Shown one piece after another: positions 14,929 to 26,347 of a stretch of 64,000 nucleotides of DNA. Source of the stretch: Rhizopus arrhizus (Eukaryota; Mucoromycota; Mucoromycetes; Mucorales; Rhizopodaceae). The notes below the pieces were generated by a model. The model saw only the letters and a list, made by a program, of their open reading frames with translations, ran no database searches and was not told the origin of the DNA. The stretch is from contig JAKZZE010000003.1 of NCBI GenBank assembly GCA_024220505.1, forward strand, positions 1,984,001 to 2,048,000, given 5' to 3'. The first letter of the stretch is position 1. Each line of letters begins with the position of its first letter. A program made the translations under genes and the position numbers.

Positions 14929-15082
14929 TTTGAAAGCAAACCATTCTTTTTCTCTCTCTTCTCATTTATATGCACATTATAAAACAATTTGTTTAATCTC
15001 TAATAAAAATAAATTACAAGGCTGTGAAGGGAAGGGGGATCCTATAGATTTGTGAAAGAAAAAAAGTTATGTTTCCCCAGCC

Positions 15083-17062
15083 TTATTTTCTTGATCTGTT
15101 TGGTCTTTTTTGCTTTTTGTTATTGCTTGATGAGGCAGCTGAAGGAGCAGAGCATCCTTTGACCATTTCATCATAGTACTTGACAGCTCTATCAATGATT
15201 TTCTTTTCACTGATACGCAAGGTCATTGCATAATACTTTCTTGATCCTTCAGGAATCTGTGATTTAAAACAAGGTTAGAACAAGTACAACAAAAGTCCTA
15301 TCTTTTACCTCTTTTCGTTCTTCAATATCTTTCTCAATAGACTTCCATTCACCATCATCATCGAAATATTCCATACGTCTAAAATCTGCCAGTGCATGAC
15401 ATGCCTGATAGACCTTACGCTTCACGTCAAGCAATGATTTCGTTACCTGACCCTGGCTATTAGCTAATTCTTCAAAGTATTCCAAAGCATTATCAATATT
15501 CTCTGTGAATTTCTTGAGCTTTGCTTCGCTCACAAACATGATATGGAGCAAGCACATGACTTTGTCTTCAAACAAGCCTTCGGAATTAATGAAATAAGGA
15601 CGAGATGGGCCCTCCTCTTCTTCGTCTTCTTCTCCACCACAGCAGCCTCCGTCTTCGTCATGGGCATGTCCATGTCCTTCTCCTTCATGATCATGGTCAT
15701 GGTCTCCTCCTCCACAACAATCCTCTTCACAGCCATCCTCAAAGTCATCCGGTCCTTCCTCTAGATCATCTCCTTCAGTTGGGCACAAGATGTGTTCATG
15801 TCTCAAAAATAATTCCCATCGTGGACGGGTTTCTTCAACAGCCATCATCTCCAATTCTTCTTTGGATGCCTTGGGATGTTTTGCCTTTAGAATCTCGAGG
15901 GTGATTGCAAGACAGCAGTCGACAATAGAATTTTCACCGATCGTCACATAGTCATTCTTGTTGTTGTCATAGCAAAAGCCATATTTGCTCAATAAGGCAA
16001 CATTAGGGTGATCTCCATACGTGTTGAAAATCTCTTTGCCCTTTTGGACATCTCGATCAAGCACCATCTCGCAACAATCCTTCTCCTCATCCTCTTCTTC
16101 CTTATCCCAAAAGTCGACGTTCTTTTGCTCCAATTCTTCCAAATCAGGAAGTTCAGTCTCCAGTTCTTCTTCAGCTTCGTCTCCTTCCTCTACGTCTTCC
16201 TCATCTTCCCACTCGCCTTCTTCACCTACTTCCTTTTCATCATCATTCTCTTCAAGATAGTTAAAATATTGGTGTTCACAAAACTCGAGGACACCACACG
16301 CTTCACATACTTGGAATTCAGTTTCAAAATGAACGTGCTCGCCTTGTCCTCGATGGTTGAACAGATCAGCAAATGGAACAAGAGCAGTCTCATGAAAAGC
16401 ATCCACTTCAAATGCACGAGAAGAGATCAACGTGGATGCTTTCACGAATTTATCAAATGAATATGGGTCCTCCTTTTCTTTGCGCTTAAAGATATAAGGA
16501 TATTCTTCCAATAAGGGTTCGATCAATTCATGATAATCGTCTTCGAGATCATTCTATATCGAACCGTTTAAAAAAAAAAAGTAGCTCGTCATACCAGACT
16601 TACAAAATCGTTATACACCGGAGATTCCATCTCGGTTCCTCTGAACCATTCCTTTTCTTCCTCTTTCCAAAACATGGGAAGGTCTTCACCTTGATCTGGG
16701 AGCGCTTGAAGGTATCCGTACCAAGGCGAGTCTTCTTTTTGTGCAATTTCATACAACACAGCTAAAGCAAGAGGACATCCTCCTTCCAAGTTGGCTTCAT
16801 CCAAAATGTTGGCAATACCGCAAGTCTTTGTGGATAAAACAACTTCTTTAGGAATCTTTACGACTATGTTGTTATCATGTAAGAAACGTGAGAACAGGTT
16901 TGGGGGCTTATGCTTACTGGTGTCACTTTTCTTCATGTCCTTTAATGCAAAGATACCAAATGAACCATCCAGTTCTTTGATAGACAATGCATCCTTGTCC
17001 CATTTGATATTGTTATCATCAAACCACTTTGTTAAACGATCCAATTTTTGTTGTGCAGACAT
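15083..17062 (-). CDS. SET-domain protein lysine methyltransferase (RLSMT/SETD class)
   Basis: Three exons on the minus strand, 16604-17062, 15309-16553 and 15083-15256, give about 625 residues. The N-terminal SET part has DGSFGIFALKDM; the core motif PFADLFNHRGQGEHVHFE carries the NH signature of the family, and NTYGDHPNVALLSKYGF contains the final SET Tyr region. Plants and fungi use this class to methylate Rubisco, ribosomal proteins or elongation factors; the substrate here is unknown. Two acidic stretches interrupt the fold: one after the NH motif (residues about 265-310, almost all Glu/Asp), and a second, His/Asp/Gly/Cys-rich block at residues about 418-455 (DHDHDHEGEGHGHAHDED flanked by CC pairs), which could bind metal. 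The C-terminal tail is basic (KKQKRPNRSRK). Confidence 0.88.
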
Positions 17063-17236
17063 TGGAAAAAGAAAAGAAAACAGTTGTCAAAAATATTTTT
17101 TTTTTTTGGTCTGAAAAAGACCCTGAAATGTGACAGTCCCGGTATGACAAAGGTTCTGTGAAAGAGTTACACAGAGACATGAATTAAGTAAATTATTATT
17201 TTATAGAATATAAATTACAAAGTAAATTAGTTTTCA

Positions 17237-18262
17237 TTAAGGCAAGTTTGTATTCTGAAGTGTAGGTGTCTGATAACCATAAGGAGCAGCAGCTGGATCG
17301 TTATGGGTTTGATGAACTTTGGCGCCGTCGGAGTGAGTTGAAGTCATGCCATGTTGACCCATGTCGGTAGATAAACCTTGCTGTCCTGCAGATGGTTCTG
17401 CTGCTGCTGTTTGATAGTACTGCTGAGACGCAGGATCGTGTTGGGCTGATTGACTGGTTGTGTATCCTTGATCGGTTGCATAAAGAGGTTGGTTCGGATT
17501 ATGAGGAAGGTAACCGCCATAATAAGGGCTATAATCGCCCTTGTCTTCGTTATCCGGATTCACTCTTCTTCTCTTGCCGCGATCGCCCGCAAGAGCACAA
17601 GAATAGAAAATGGAAGAGAGCAAAAGCGAAATGACGGCACCAATCGTGATCCACAGCAGATTACCCGCATGAGCACTCCACCCTGCGTTCGCCGCCACAA
17701 GCTTGACACCCGACAGGACCAAGACAAGGGCCAAAATCAAGGCGACCAGGAGCACAAAGAAGTTGATGAGTACCAAGATGGCCATGGAGAGGCCGAAAAC
17801 ACGGCGTTTGAAACAGCAGATGGGAATGCTGGCCAGCCAGATCAAAAAGCTCCAACAGCAGGCAATGAAGAATAAAACAAACATGGCCATAAACAGGTTA
17901 TTCACCATGCCACTGCTGGCTTGAGCCTGGAGCAGGTTCGAAAGGTCGGGCGTGGTTGCCCAGTTGAAGGCAGGTGTTGGATGAGCACAGCTGTTGATGT
18001 TGCCACTTAAATCACCTGAACAGTAATTCCTATTTGTATTCAAAAGACGTTATACAATCATCATCTCCCTTCTACCCTTCCTTTTCTCTTACCATAAAGC
18101 AAAGTTATACCGTGTGCTCTGTCCAGTATTCCATGCGGATCCAAAAAAGAGATCAGTCAAGAACACTCTATTGGATAGCTGACCGATCAAGATAAACAAC
18201 TCAAGGATGAAGCCGAAAAGCAAAAACAACGAACCTAAAGTTGTGAAGGTAGGAAAGCACAT
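17237..18262 (-). CDS. SUR7/PalI-family four-TM plasma membrane protein
   Basis: Two exons on the minus strand, 18093-18262 and 17237-18029, give about 320 residues. The first hydrophobic segment (LGSLFLLFGFILELFILIG) is followed by an extracellular loop with cysteines (NYCSGDLSGN, SCAHPTPAFNW), then three more membrane segments (AMFVLFFIACCWSFLIWLA, ILVLINFFVLLVALILAL, LLWITIGAVISLLLSSIFY). The tail of about 110 residues is rich in Tyr, Gln, Pro and Gly. This order is that of SUR7/PalI (Rim9) proteins, which act at eisosomes or in ambient pH sensing; which branch applies is not clear. Start chosen at 18262, just before the first membrane segment. Confidence 0.82.
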
Positions 18263-19007
18263 TTTATAGAAATTAAAAGCAAAGAAAAAAAGAACGAATT
18301 TTGATGCTTGCATTTTTTTTGTCTCTCTTTTTGTCTCTCCTATGTGAAAGGTAGAACCTATGCAATCATTCATAGTAGAAGGGAAATCTTTGATAGTAAA
18401 CCCATGCTACTTTTCATGATGTAACAGCTTTCATCAATCTTTTGTTGAAATCTCAATCGATCAAAGTTTTTCTTTCCTGTGCGAATACATCACTTGCTTT
18501 ACATGGGAGAGAGAACCGTTCATGTATCTTTTGTAGAGACTGAGGCCAATATTATCGGATTCAGCCAAATGAGGGGCATTCTCATAAAGTCTATTCTTTT
18601 TAGAGCTCAAGTAAATAGATCTGAAAGCTCTTGTTGATTATGATTTGTTTGATATAATTTAATTGTGTGTATTATAAAACAGTTGTTGTTACTTTAATCG
18701 TTTGAGTGTTCTAATACAATGGTGATCACTGGTTATTGTCATGGATGTTTCGTCAAACCAATGCTTTTTGCCTTTAATAAAATGATAATTGTAATTCTAG
18801 TGTAGCTTTAGCAAAAAGATCTTACAGCTTTTACCCTTGTCTATTATACATCTACAACAGGATAATGAAGATTGACACAACAGTAATGCCTATTTAATTG
18901 AGTCTCCGTTAAAGCGGAGAATACATTCGCGTCGCCTTCCCCTTTAAAAAAAATAAAAAACGCGAACAGCATTTTATGTTTTATTTAAACCCTTTTCCTT
19001 TTTAAGC
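18263..19007. other. Divergent promoter region, SUR7-like gene / RNR1
   Basis: About 745 bp between two divergent starts. The distal part is AT-rich without coding character. The part next to RNR1 carries candidate cell-cycle sites, listed separately. Confidence 0.6.
18903..18965. promoter_or_regulatory. Candidate RNR1 control sites: two ACGCGA boxes and a CCG-N6-CGG palindrome
   Basis: TCTCCG-N6-CGGAGA is a perfect 6-bp inverted repeat at 18903-18920. Downstream lie TCGCGT (18927-18932) and ACGCGA (18960-18965), the same box in opposite orientations, 43 to 81 bp before the RNR1 ATG. Similar MCB/E2F-type boxes bind MBF and drive S-phase genes, RNR included, in yeasts. Binding here is inference. 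Confidence 0.5.
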
Positions 19008-21654
19008 ATGTATGTCATAAATAGAGGTATATTCAACTTTTAATTTTATACGTACATCTTAAACTCACTTGCACTTTATATGCAGACGGAACCCAAGAAA
19101 AAGTTCTTTTTGACAAGATTAGCTCACGTATTAGCGTCTTATGTGAAGGACTGGACGAGAACTTTGTTGATCCCGCACAGATAGTTCAAAGAGTAAATGA
19201 AAGGAACAATGGAAATAAAAGAGTTCTAATGAACAACAACTTTAGGTTGTCACTGACATGTATCCTGGCATTACAACTGTACAACTTGATGAATTAGCTG
19301 CGGAAATTGCAGTCGACGCAGCTGTTGTTCATCCTGACTTTGTCATTTTGGCTGCCCGTCTTTCTATTTCCAATTTACAAAAAGAAACTCACGAGAAGTT
19401 TTCCGATGTCGTGAAGGCCTTGTATAATGATAATACTCATCCAAAGACGGGAGCTACCAACCCTATTGTTACCGAGGAATTTGTCAAACTTGTCGATGAG
19501 CATGCCGAGAAAATCAATAGTGTCATTGACTACAAACGTGATTTCTATTTCGACTATTTTGGATTCAAAAATCTAGAAAAGAACCTTTTGCTAAAGATTG
19601 GAAACAAGACAGTCGAACGACCACAGCACATGTTTATGCGTGTTGCATTGGCTATCCATGGCCAAGATTTGGAATCTGCTTTCAAGACATATGATTACCT
19701 CTCTCGTCACCTTTATACTCACGCCACGACAACTCTTATTAACGCCGGAACAGTCTGTGGTCAACTTTCAAGTTTCTTTGAAGTACAAATGAAAGACGAC
19801 AGGTAAAGAAAAAAAAAACAGATCGATGAAAAGGAGAAATTAAAAGCATTTTAGCATTGAGGGCATCTATGATACTGTTACGAACTGTGCTCGTATTGCT
19901 AAGGTATTTGGTTCGGTCGGCATGAGCTTCCAAAAGATCCGTGCTTCTGGTTCCTACATTGCAGGCACCAACGGAACTTCCAATGGAATTATCCCTATGC
20001 TTCGTGTGTTTAATGATGCTGCCCGTTTCATTACGCCAGGCTCTAGGAAAGTCAAGGGTACTTTTGCAGTTTATGTCGAACCTTGGCACGCTGATATCTT
20101 TGAGTTCATTGAACTTTCAAGACAAAATGGTGAAGAAAATCTTCGTGCCCGTCACCTTCTTCTTGGTCTTTGGATCCCGGATCTCTTTATGAAGCGTATG
20201 TTTCTATTGTAAACTTATTGGACCTTTTTATATACTAATGTCATTTATAGGTGTTGAAGAAAATGGGGATTGGTCTTTGATGTGTCCTAATGAATGTCCT
20301 GGGCTGGATGTTTCTTATGGCGAAGCATTTGAAGAATTGTATATACGTTATGAAAAGGCTGGCAAGGCAAGAAAGACAGTCTCTGCTCAAAAGCTTTGGT
20401 TCTCCATTCTTGATACTCAAATTGAAAGTGGTATGCCTTTCATGTGTTACAAAGGTTGGCTTTGCATAAAAATTTTAATGATATCCTTTGCTCATTAGTT
20501 TGATAGATGCAGCCAATAGAAAGAGCAACCAAAAGAATCTTGGTGTCATCACTGGTTCTACGTTTTATGCCAATACAATGCAATATGCCGATGCAGAAGA
20601 AATTGGGTCATGTAATGTGGCTTCGATTGCTTTATCAAAATGCGTAGATACAAAGACTCGTAGCTTCAACTTTGAAGTCCTTGCAGATATTGTAAAGATC
20701 GTCGTCAAGAACTTGGACAAGATGATTGATGTAAACAACTACGTGTCAGAGGAAGCAAAGAATAGCGCTTTGAAGCATCGTGGGCTCAGTTTGGGTGTTC
20801 AAGGATTAGCCGATGTCTTCTTGATGATGCGCTATCCATTTGATTCTGATGAAGCTCGTAAATTGAACAAAGATATATTTGAGCACATTTATTTTGCAGC
20901 TCTTGAAGCATCTAATGAGTTGGCCCAAGCTTCTGGACCTTATCCATCCTATGAAGGATCACCAGTCAGCCAAGGTATTTTACAACATGACCTGTGGAAT
21001 GTCAAAGGCTCTGACTGTTTGAGATGGGATGACCTTCATGCAAAGATCAAGGCACATGGCGTTCGCAATTCTTTGTTGGTTGCACCCATGCCTACGACCG
21101 CAACAAGTGTATGTCTAGGTAACAGTGACGGAATTGAGCCTTATAAAAGCATGTTGTACACTCGCCCTGCCCATTCTCGTGATAGACATGTTATCAATCC
21201 CCATTTAGTTGGGGATTTGATTGAACGTGGTATCTGGAGCCCAAAGATAAAAGATATGCTATTGAAAGACAATGGCAGCATTCAAAATATCACTATCATT
21301 CCTGACGATCTCAAGAAATTGTACAAGACCGCATGGGAAATCCCTCAGCGTGTTATTATTGATCTCGCTGCAGACCGTGCTCCTTTCATAGACCAATCTC
21401 AATCTCTTAATCTGTTTTCTGCTGAACCTAATTACGGTCGTCTTTCTTCTATGCATTTTTATGCTTGGAAGAAGGGTTTGAAAACAGGCATGCAATATTT
21501 GAGAACAAACCCCCATGAAATGGTAGTTATTAATGAAAATGAAAAAGAAACCGCTGAAAATGTGGACCAAGAGGTAGAGAAAACCGCCGATAACTTGGCT
21601 GCTATGTCTTGCTCTTTGGATAACCCTGAAAGCTGTGTCAGTTGCAGCGGTTAA
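19008..21654 (+). CDS. RNR1: Ribonucleoside-diphosphate reductase large subunit
   Basis: Six exons, 19008-19026, 19086-19192, 19246-19802, 19855-20195, 20251-20454 and 20507-21654, give about 791 residues, the same size as animal RRM1. It reduces ribonucleotides to deoxyribonucleotides in the cytosol together with the small subunit. Features seen: N-terminal ATP-cone start ([18 protein letters not shown]), [26 protein letters not shown], the active-site region [25 protein letters not shown], and the C-terminal redox tail SCVSCSG. The first exon is only 19 nt. The fifth intron has an atypical donor (GTTGGC). Upstream MCB-like boxes suggest S-phase control. Confidence 0.97.
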
Positions 21655-21745
21655 TAAACATGATCTCAAGTGCATCGTAAGCCCTTATTACATTTTACAT
21701 TAAAAAAAGTTATTTTCACTTTACCATGTTTAAAATGTACACGTT

Positions 21746-22039
21746 TTATTTGTGAATCACTGGACATTTTTTAGCTTCTGCAGCAGCTAATTCAATATTT
21801 CCATGCTCATCGTATTCCATAGGAATACCAGTTTTCTTTTGATGAATTTCACTTGCTTTTTGTACTAAATTCATGCGTTCTCTATCAGAGTCTGCCTAAT
21901 TTTTCAAATCAGCACAACTTTTCATTAAAAAAAAAATTCATATACGTACATGCATAGATTCTTCCAAAATGTCAACCATTTTTTCAGTATTTGAGTCCAT
22001 CATTGAGTCATCTATGCTAATATAAGGTTCACCTTCCAT
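21746..22039 (-). CDS. Small uncharacterised protein, 79 aa
   Basis: Two exons on the minus strand, 21950-22039 and 21746-21895, join in phase 0 across a 54-nt GTACGT...TTAG intron. The product is acidic to neutral, soluble and probably helical (DSNTEKMVDILEESMH, then RERMNLVQKASEIHQKKTG), with a C-terminus ELAAAEAKKCPVIHK. No membrane segment or signal peptide. I do not recognise the family. It is tail-to-tail with RNR1, 91 nt apart. Support comes from the clean splice sites, the in-frame join and the codon pattern; no function is proposed. Confidence 0.6.
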
Positions 22040-22910
22040 TTTGTTAGGTTTTAATAGAGTAAAGAAAAAAAGAAAAAGGGGTATAAAAAACAGTGAAATC
22101 TATTTATACCCATCTTTAAATCTCGATCGTAAACAAAGACCAGCATAAGACAAAGCGCATGAATCTATCAAAACATGGATAATGAAACCCCACGCATTGA
22201 TTTACTATTCATGACGTTTATGAACCCATTGCATGAATTAAAAGTCTATTGGCTCACAAAAGGTTGGGAAACATTACATCAATAACTATAAAAATATGTA
22301 TTCTCTGCAACTTTTTTGAAATAGCAGATTTATCCTATTCGAGTGAAGTGAACAGGATTATTTTTATGGGTTTAAAAATAGGTAAAGCATTGAAACAGAA
22401 AAGAAAAGTAGAAACCATGGCTATAATAATATCAAAAGCTATCTTTTCATCACTCAAATTTGATTTACAACCATGGGTACAAATTTAAAAACCAAGTTGA
22501 TCAAATGAAGTCAAGGAGTGTTTTAGTTGGGCATTATTCAATACGTTATTCTATTTTGGGCTGATATTGACTGATGTTTATGAAGTTATTCTTTGTACAT
22601 ATATTGATAGACTAATTCAGTCACTGATGAGATCTGGATAAAAAAGAATTTTTTTAGCTTCTCACTAAAGTGATTATAGTCAATGCATTTCTGTAGAAAG
22701 ACATTGTCTTTACTGCTAAATGAGCTTTATGTTCCATGCTATGAATCCATTCAATTTTGAGATGCTTCAAAAAGAAAACACCTACATGTAATTGAATTAA
22801 ATAAGAGTGAGACAATAAAGGGACCTTTTTACTAATTTAGCCCGGCATGCTACATAAATGATGAATAGTAAAAGACAAGTCAATCAGTAAAATGTGTATC
22901 AAATTGTTTT
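22040..22910. other. Intergenic, AT-rich
   Basis: Upstream region of the 79-aa gene and downstream region of the dehydratase gene. I see no coding pattern or repeat. The open frame at 22249-22488 has no recognisable features. Confidence 0.5.
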
Positions 22911-24272
22911 TTAGGTATTGCTGCTTCTTGAGATGGCCACAGGGTTACTTGTGTCTATATCACGCATATGTGATAGCTTATCGTCCATCTTTAAAAACAC
23001 CTCACTACCACTCTTTACTATAACAGGTGGCTTGAGGTATTTCTTTCGGTACTCATCCAATTGATTTAATGTGATATCAGAACCACCTGTAACTAGCACA
23101 ATAACATCACTTCCTGATCCCAGTGATGGTAAAATATCTCGAATGATTTGTGTATAGCACAGAGACAGTGCAGCTCCACAAGCAGGCTCTACTAAAGTTT
23201 TGGCATCCTCTAAGAAAAAAATAAATAAATATTAAATACGCTTTCAAGTCTTTATAAAATCCATCCAAGACTTTCTTTACCCGCAAATTGACGAACGGAA
23301 TCTGCTGCCATAGCATCGCTTACAGCAAAAGGAACAACGGGGTGCATCAAACTCAACTCAAGCGACTTTGTAGATATAGTGTCTGAAGCAAGACCAGAAG
23401 CGATTGTTGTTATTTTTTGTAAAGTAACCAGTTTTCCAGCCACAACAGAGGCTTGAAAAGCATTACTGCCGTGTGTCTCTACCGCGATAACCGGGACCTC
23501 TTTCCAACCCATCTCTTGTAACCCCATAATCACCCCATTCAGTAACCCGCCGCCACCTACTGGACAAATGATGGCAGCGGGTGGATGATCCTGAAGCTGA
23601 GTTTTTATTTCGTAAATGATACTTGAATGACCCTGCCAGATATCATGATGATCAGAAGAAGGTACATAGACACTATAAACATCTGCACATCAATCACAAC
23701 CAATCCCACCAATACACTTTTTATACCAATTCATTTTCACCAATTTCTTTGCGTGAGAGTCAGCCACAGCCCAATTCTCTCCAAACACGATAAGCTGAGC
23801 TCCCTCCAGTTTTACCATTTCACATAGTGAAGGATGAATCACCTTTGGTACGACAACAGTTGCCTTGACCTTTAACTGTCTAGCACAATATGCCACTGCT
23901 AAAACTGTGTTCAATCCAGACCCACATATCAATTGTATATCTGTTCCTTTGGTCTCTACTGCCTTATGACAAAAGTTTCCAATCCCTCTAATATCCATTT
24001 TCTTTTGTTAGCCAGGTATTTTTCTATCAATAACAAAAAAGAATAAAATCATGCCTCATTTTGACTGAACCTGAAGGTTGAATGTTTTCCATTTTGAAAT
24101 AAATATTGCTTTTTGATTCAATTAACTTGAAATTTCCTTTCCATAAAAAAAAAAGTAAATGTGTTTACCAGTCTAGTTTAACACTAAGCTTTGTAGAATG
24201 TATTAGTGGTGTTGGTACGTGTAAGGTCTGAAGATCCATAAACATGGGTTCATCGTCAGAGAATTCGTCCAT
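22911..24272 (-). CDS. L-serine/threonine dehydratase, PLP-dependent (CHA1-like)
   Basis: Five exons on the minus strand: 24169-24272, 24055-24108, 23727-23987, 23281-23672, 22911-23209. They give about 369 residues. The enzyme deaminates serine or threonine to pyruvate or 2-oxobutyrate. The PLP lysine sits in QPSGSVKMRGIGN, the phosphate-binding glycine loop is PVGGGGLLNG, and VPSSDHHDIWQGHSS and VEPACGAALS are family motifs. Exon 2 (54 nt) carries the lysine and ends in a GC donor just after KM-AG; splicing from the GCATGA donor (24054-24053) to TTAG at 23989-23988 restores the family sequence. Splicing at the only nearby GT would delete the catalytic lysine. The start at 24272 gives a short acidic leader (MDEFSDDEP); 24239 is an alternative. 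Confidence 0.88.
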
Positions 24273-24565
24273 TAAGTATTGTCACGTCAGAAGAAGAAAA
24301 ATATATAAAAAAAAAAAGTGAATAGAAAGGGAAATTCATGCCTAAAAGGGACATATTGTTCAACTCATAGTATTATGGCACAAACGCAATCAATAATGCG
24401 GATTACCCTATGTGCTCATGAATTCAAGGTGATTATTCATGCGGTCAAATCGTTTTGTTAGAATTATTGATAAACAAGTAACCATTCAAGAATAAAATAA
24501 AGGTGTTCTATCAAAATAAGAAGCTAGGCTCTGCTATTCTGGTTCATTTAAATAAAACAATGTCA

Positions 24566-25736
24566 CTAGTAAATTAATAAAGGATGAGCCAATTGTGCCT
24601 GATAAACAAGAACCTTTCTTCTTTTGGCTTTCATCGTCGGCGTGCTGTGATTGACAACAATACGCTCTTCATCTTTGACTTCCTCTGTCCTTGCGGTTTT
24701 ACAAGTGACAAATGTTTGCCATGAGTCTCTTTGTAAACGATTGTGGTCCATGTACTGTCTTTTGAATGAGCTTTGACCTGAAATCCTATCATCTACTAAA
24801 GTACCTGATGTACTTGATAAATCATTTACTAACCTATTCTTGTCATCTTCCTTCTTCAATTCACACTGGACATCCGCCGCCTTTTTGCTGGGAACAATAA
24901 CCAACTCAGGAATAGAATCTGATCTGTTCTCTTGATGATGTTTACTTTTATCATGGTTGCCATCTTTGGATCCTTTGTTGCTCTTTGTCTTTTTATTCTT
25001 TTTACGATATATCAGAAACATGGCAGTAATGATAAATACAATTCCGGCAAACAGACCAATGACTAAGATGATGATCTGTGCTGGTCGAATAGGTAGGTTA
25101 TTATTTGTACTGATGCTGTTTTGATCTAGAATAGGATTGGTTATGATCCGATCATCAGTGCCTACAGCAGGATAAGTGACAGAGCCAGTGTTCACAGATA
25201 CATCTTGCTTTTTACTATCATCGTTGCTGTCACTACTAACTGCATAGGTTGGGTCAATGTGCGTTAAGGAAGATGAGATGGTGGATGATGACACTGTAAA
25301 GGGGATTGTAGTCGATGACAAGTGTAAAGAGGAAATGGTGTATGTTGCCGATTTTGAGAGTGATTGAGATGAATATAAATGGTTTTTATAAGAGACATGC
25401 TTTTTTATTTGCTTGGTCATTTTATGAATAGAAAATGAATGGGGATTGAGAGAAAGTGTCTTTAAACTCTTTTTGTGTCTTGAGTTTTGATGGATAGATC
25501 TTTTTTTATAGTCTTTTGTTCCAAATGAACGAATCATTGTCTGAAAAGAAAAAGAAAAGGACATGAAATCGATGACAACCTGGTGGAATAGATGCAAGTG
25601 AGTTTAATTGGATGATAATTTTAGTAGGCTCACTGGTCCTGATATCATATAAATGTTGTCCTTCAATTATTTCTTGTAAAGCTACGCGCAGTGTAATATT
25701 GTCATCTTTACCCAAATACGTTTGCTTGTATTTCAT
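24566..25736 (-). CDS. Single-pass membrane protein with Ser/Thr-rich ectodomain, 5' end unresolved
   Basis: The frame 24566-25537 is certain to be open and gene-like: about 140 residues of Ser/Thr-rich sequence, one membrane segment (IIILVIGLFAGIVFIITAMFLIY), a basic stop-transfer stretch (RKKNKKTKSNKG), and a cytoplasmic tail of about 120 charged residues. An upstream frame at 25560-25736 (NITLRVALQEIIEG, IIIQLNSLASIPPG) looks like another exon, and a hydrophobic stretch ITLLLFC precedes it, but I could not find a join with agreeing phase. The exon chain at the 5' end is therefore open. The layout resembles fungal wall sensors and mucins; no family is assigned. Confidence 0.5.
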
Positions 25737-26347
25737 TTGACAAAAAAGTAGTAAAGTGATACTTACAAGTCATTGATTATTTTTATGACCACACTAATAA
25801 TACCTGTTGATGCTTGCTTGTGTATTTCATCTTTTGAAGGCCAGGTATAAGGAGTGTGATAATGGATATAAAGAAATACTATAAAAGGTTGAAAAGACTA
25901 TCTTTTTTCTGTTTCATGTAAATGGTCAGTTATCAAAAGAGGGTTTTGCATACAAGACTGGTTTACACCCAGTATCTTTTTTCTTGCTTAAATACGTATT
26001 TTATAAGACAGCAAGACTCCATGAAAGATCAATTAGAAAAGACAAAAAAAGGGGACATCGATTTTAGAGTTTATTGCATTCTCTCTACCCAATAATAACC
26101 AAGAAACTTCTTATGAGAGAAACAAGAAGGGTTCAATAGTTGGTATTATTGAATTAAAAAAAAAAAAACTAATTTGATATCACACCAGAAGCTTTAAATG
26201 ACTTCATTTGTTTGTAAGTCTTTTTTTCTATTTGTTAAAAAATAAAGAGCTTTAATTGGTCAGTTTAACCTTTTTTCTTTCTTTATAAAGCAACTTGCCT
26301 TTTTTTCTCTCTCTCTTTTTGCTGCATTTCATTCTATACAAGATTCT
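25737..26347. other. Intergenic, divergent promoters
   Basis: About 600 bp between two divergent genes, with T-rich stretches close to the PP2C start (26270-26330) as in many fungal promoters. Part of the 5' end of the membrane-protein gene may lie here. No other structure seen. Confidence 0.5.

Noticed and set aside
15543..16460. Plus-strand open frames over the SET gene
   Set aside because: Reverse complement of Glu/Asp-rich codons, giving Leu/Ser/Phe-rich translations; no gene structure.
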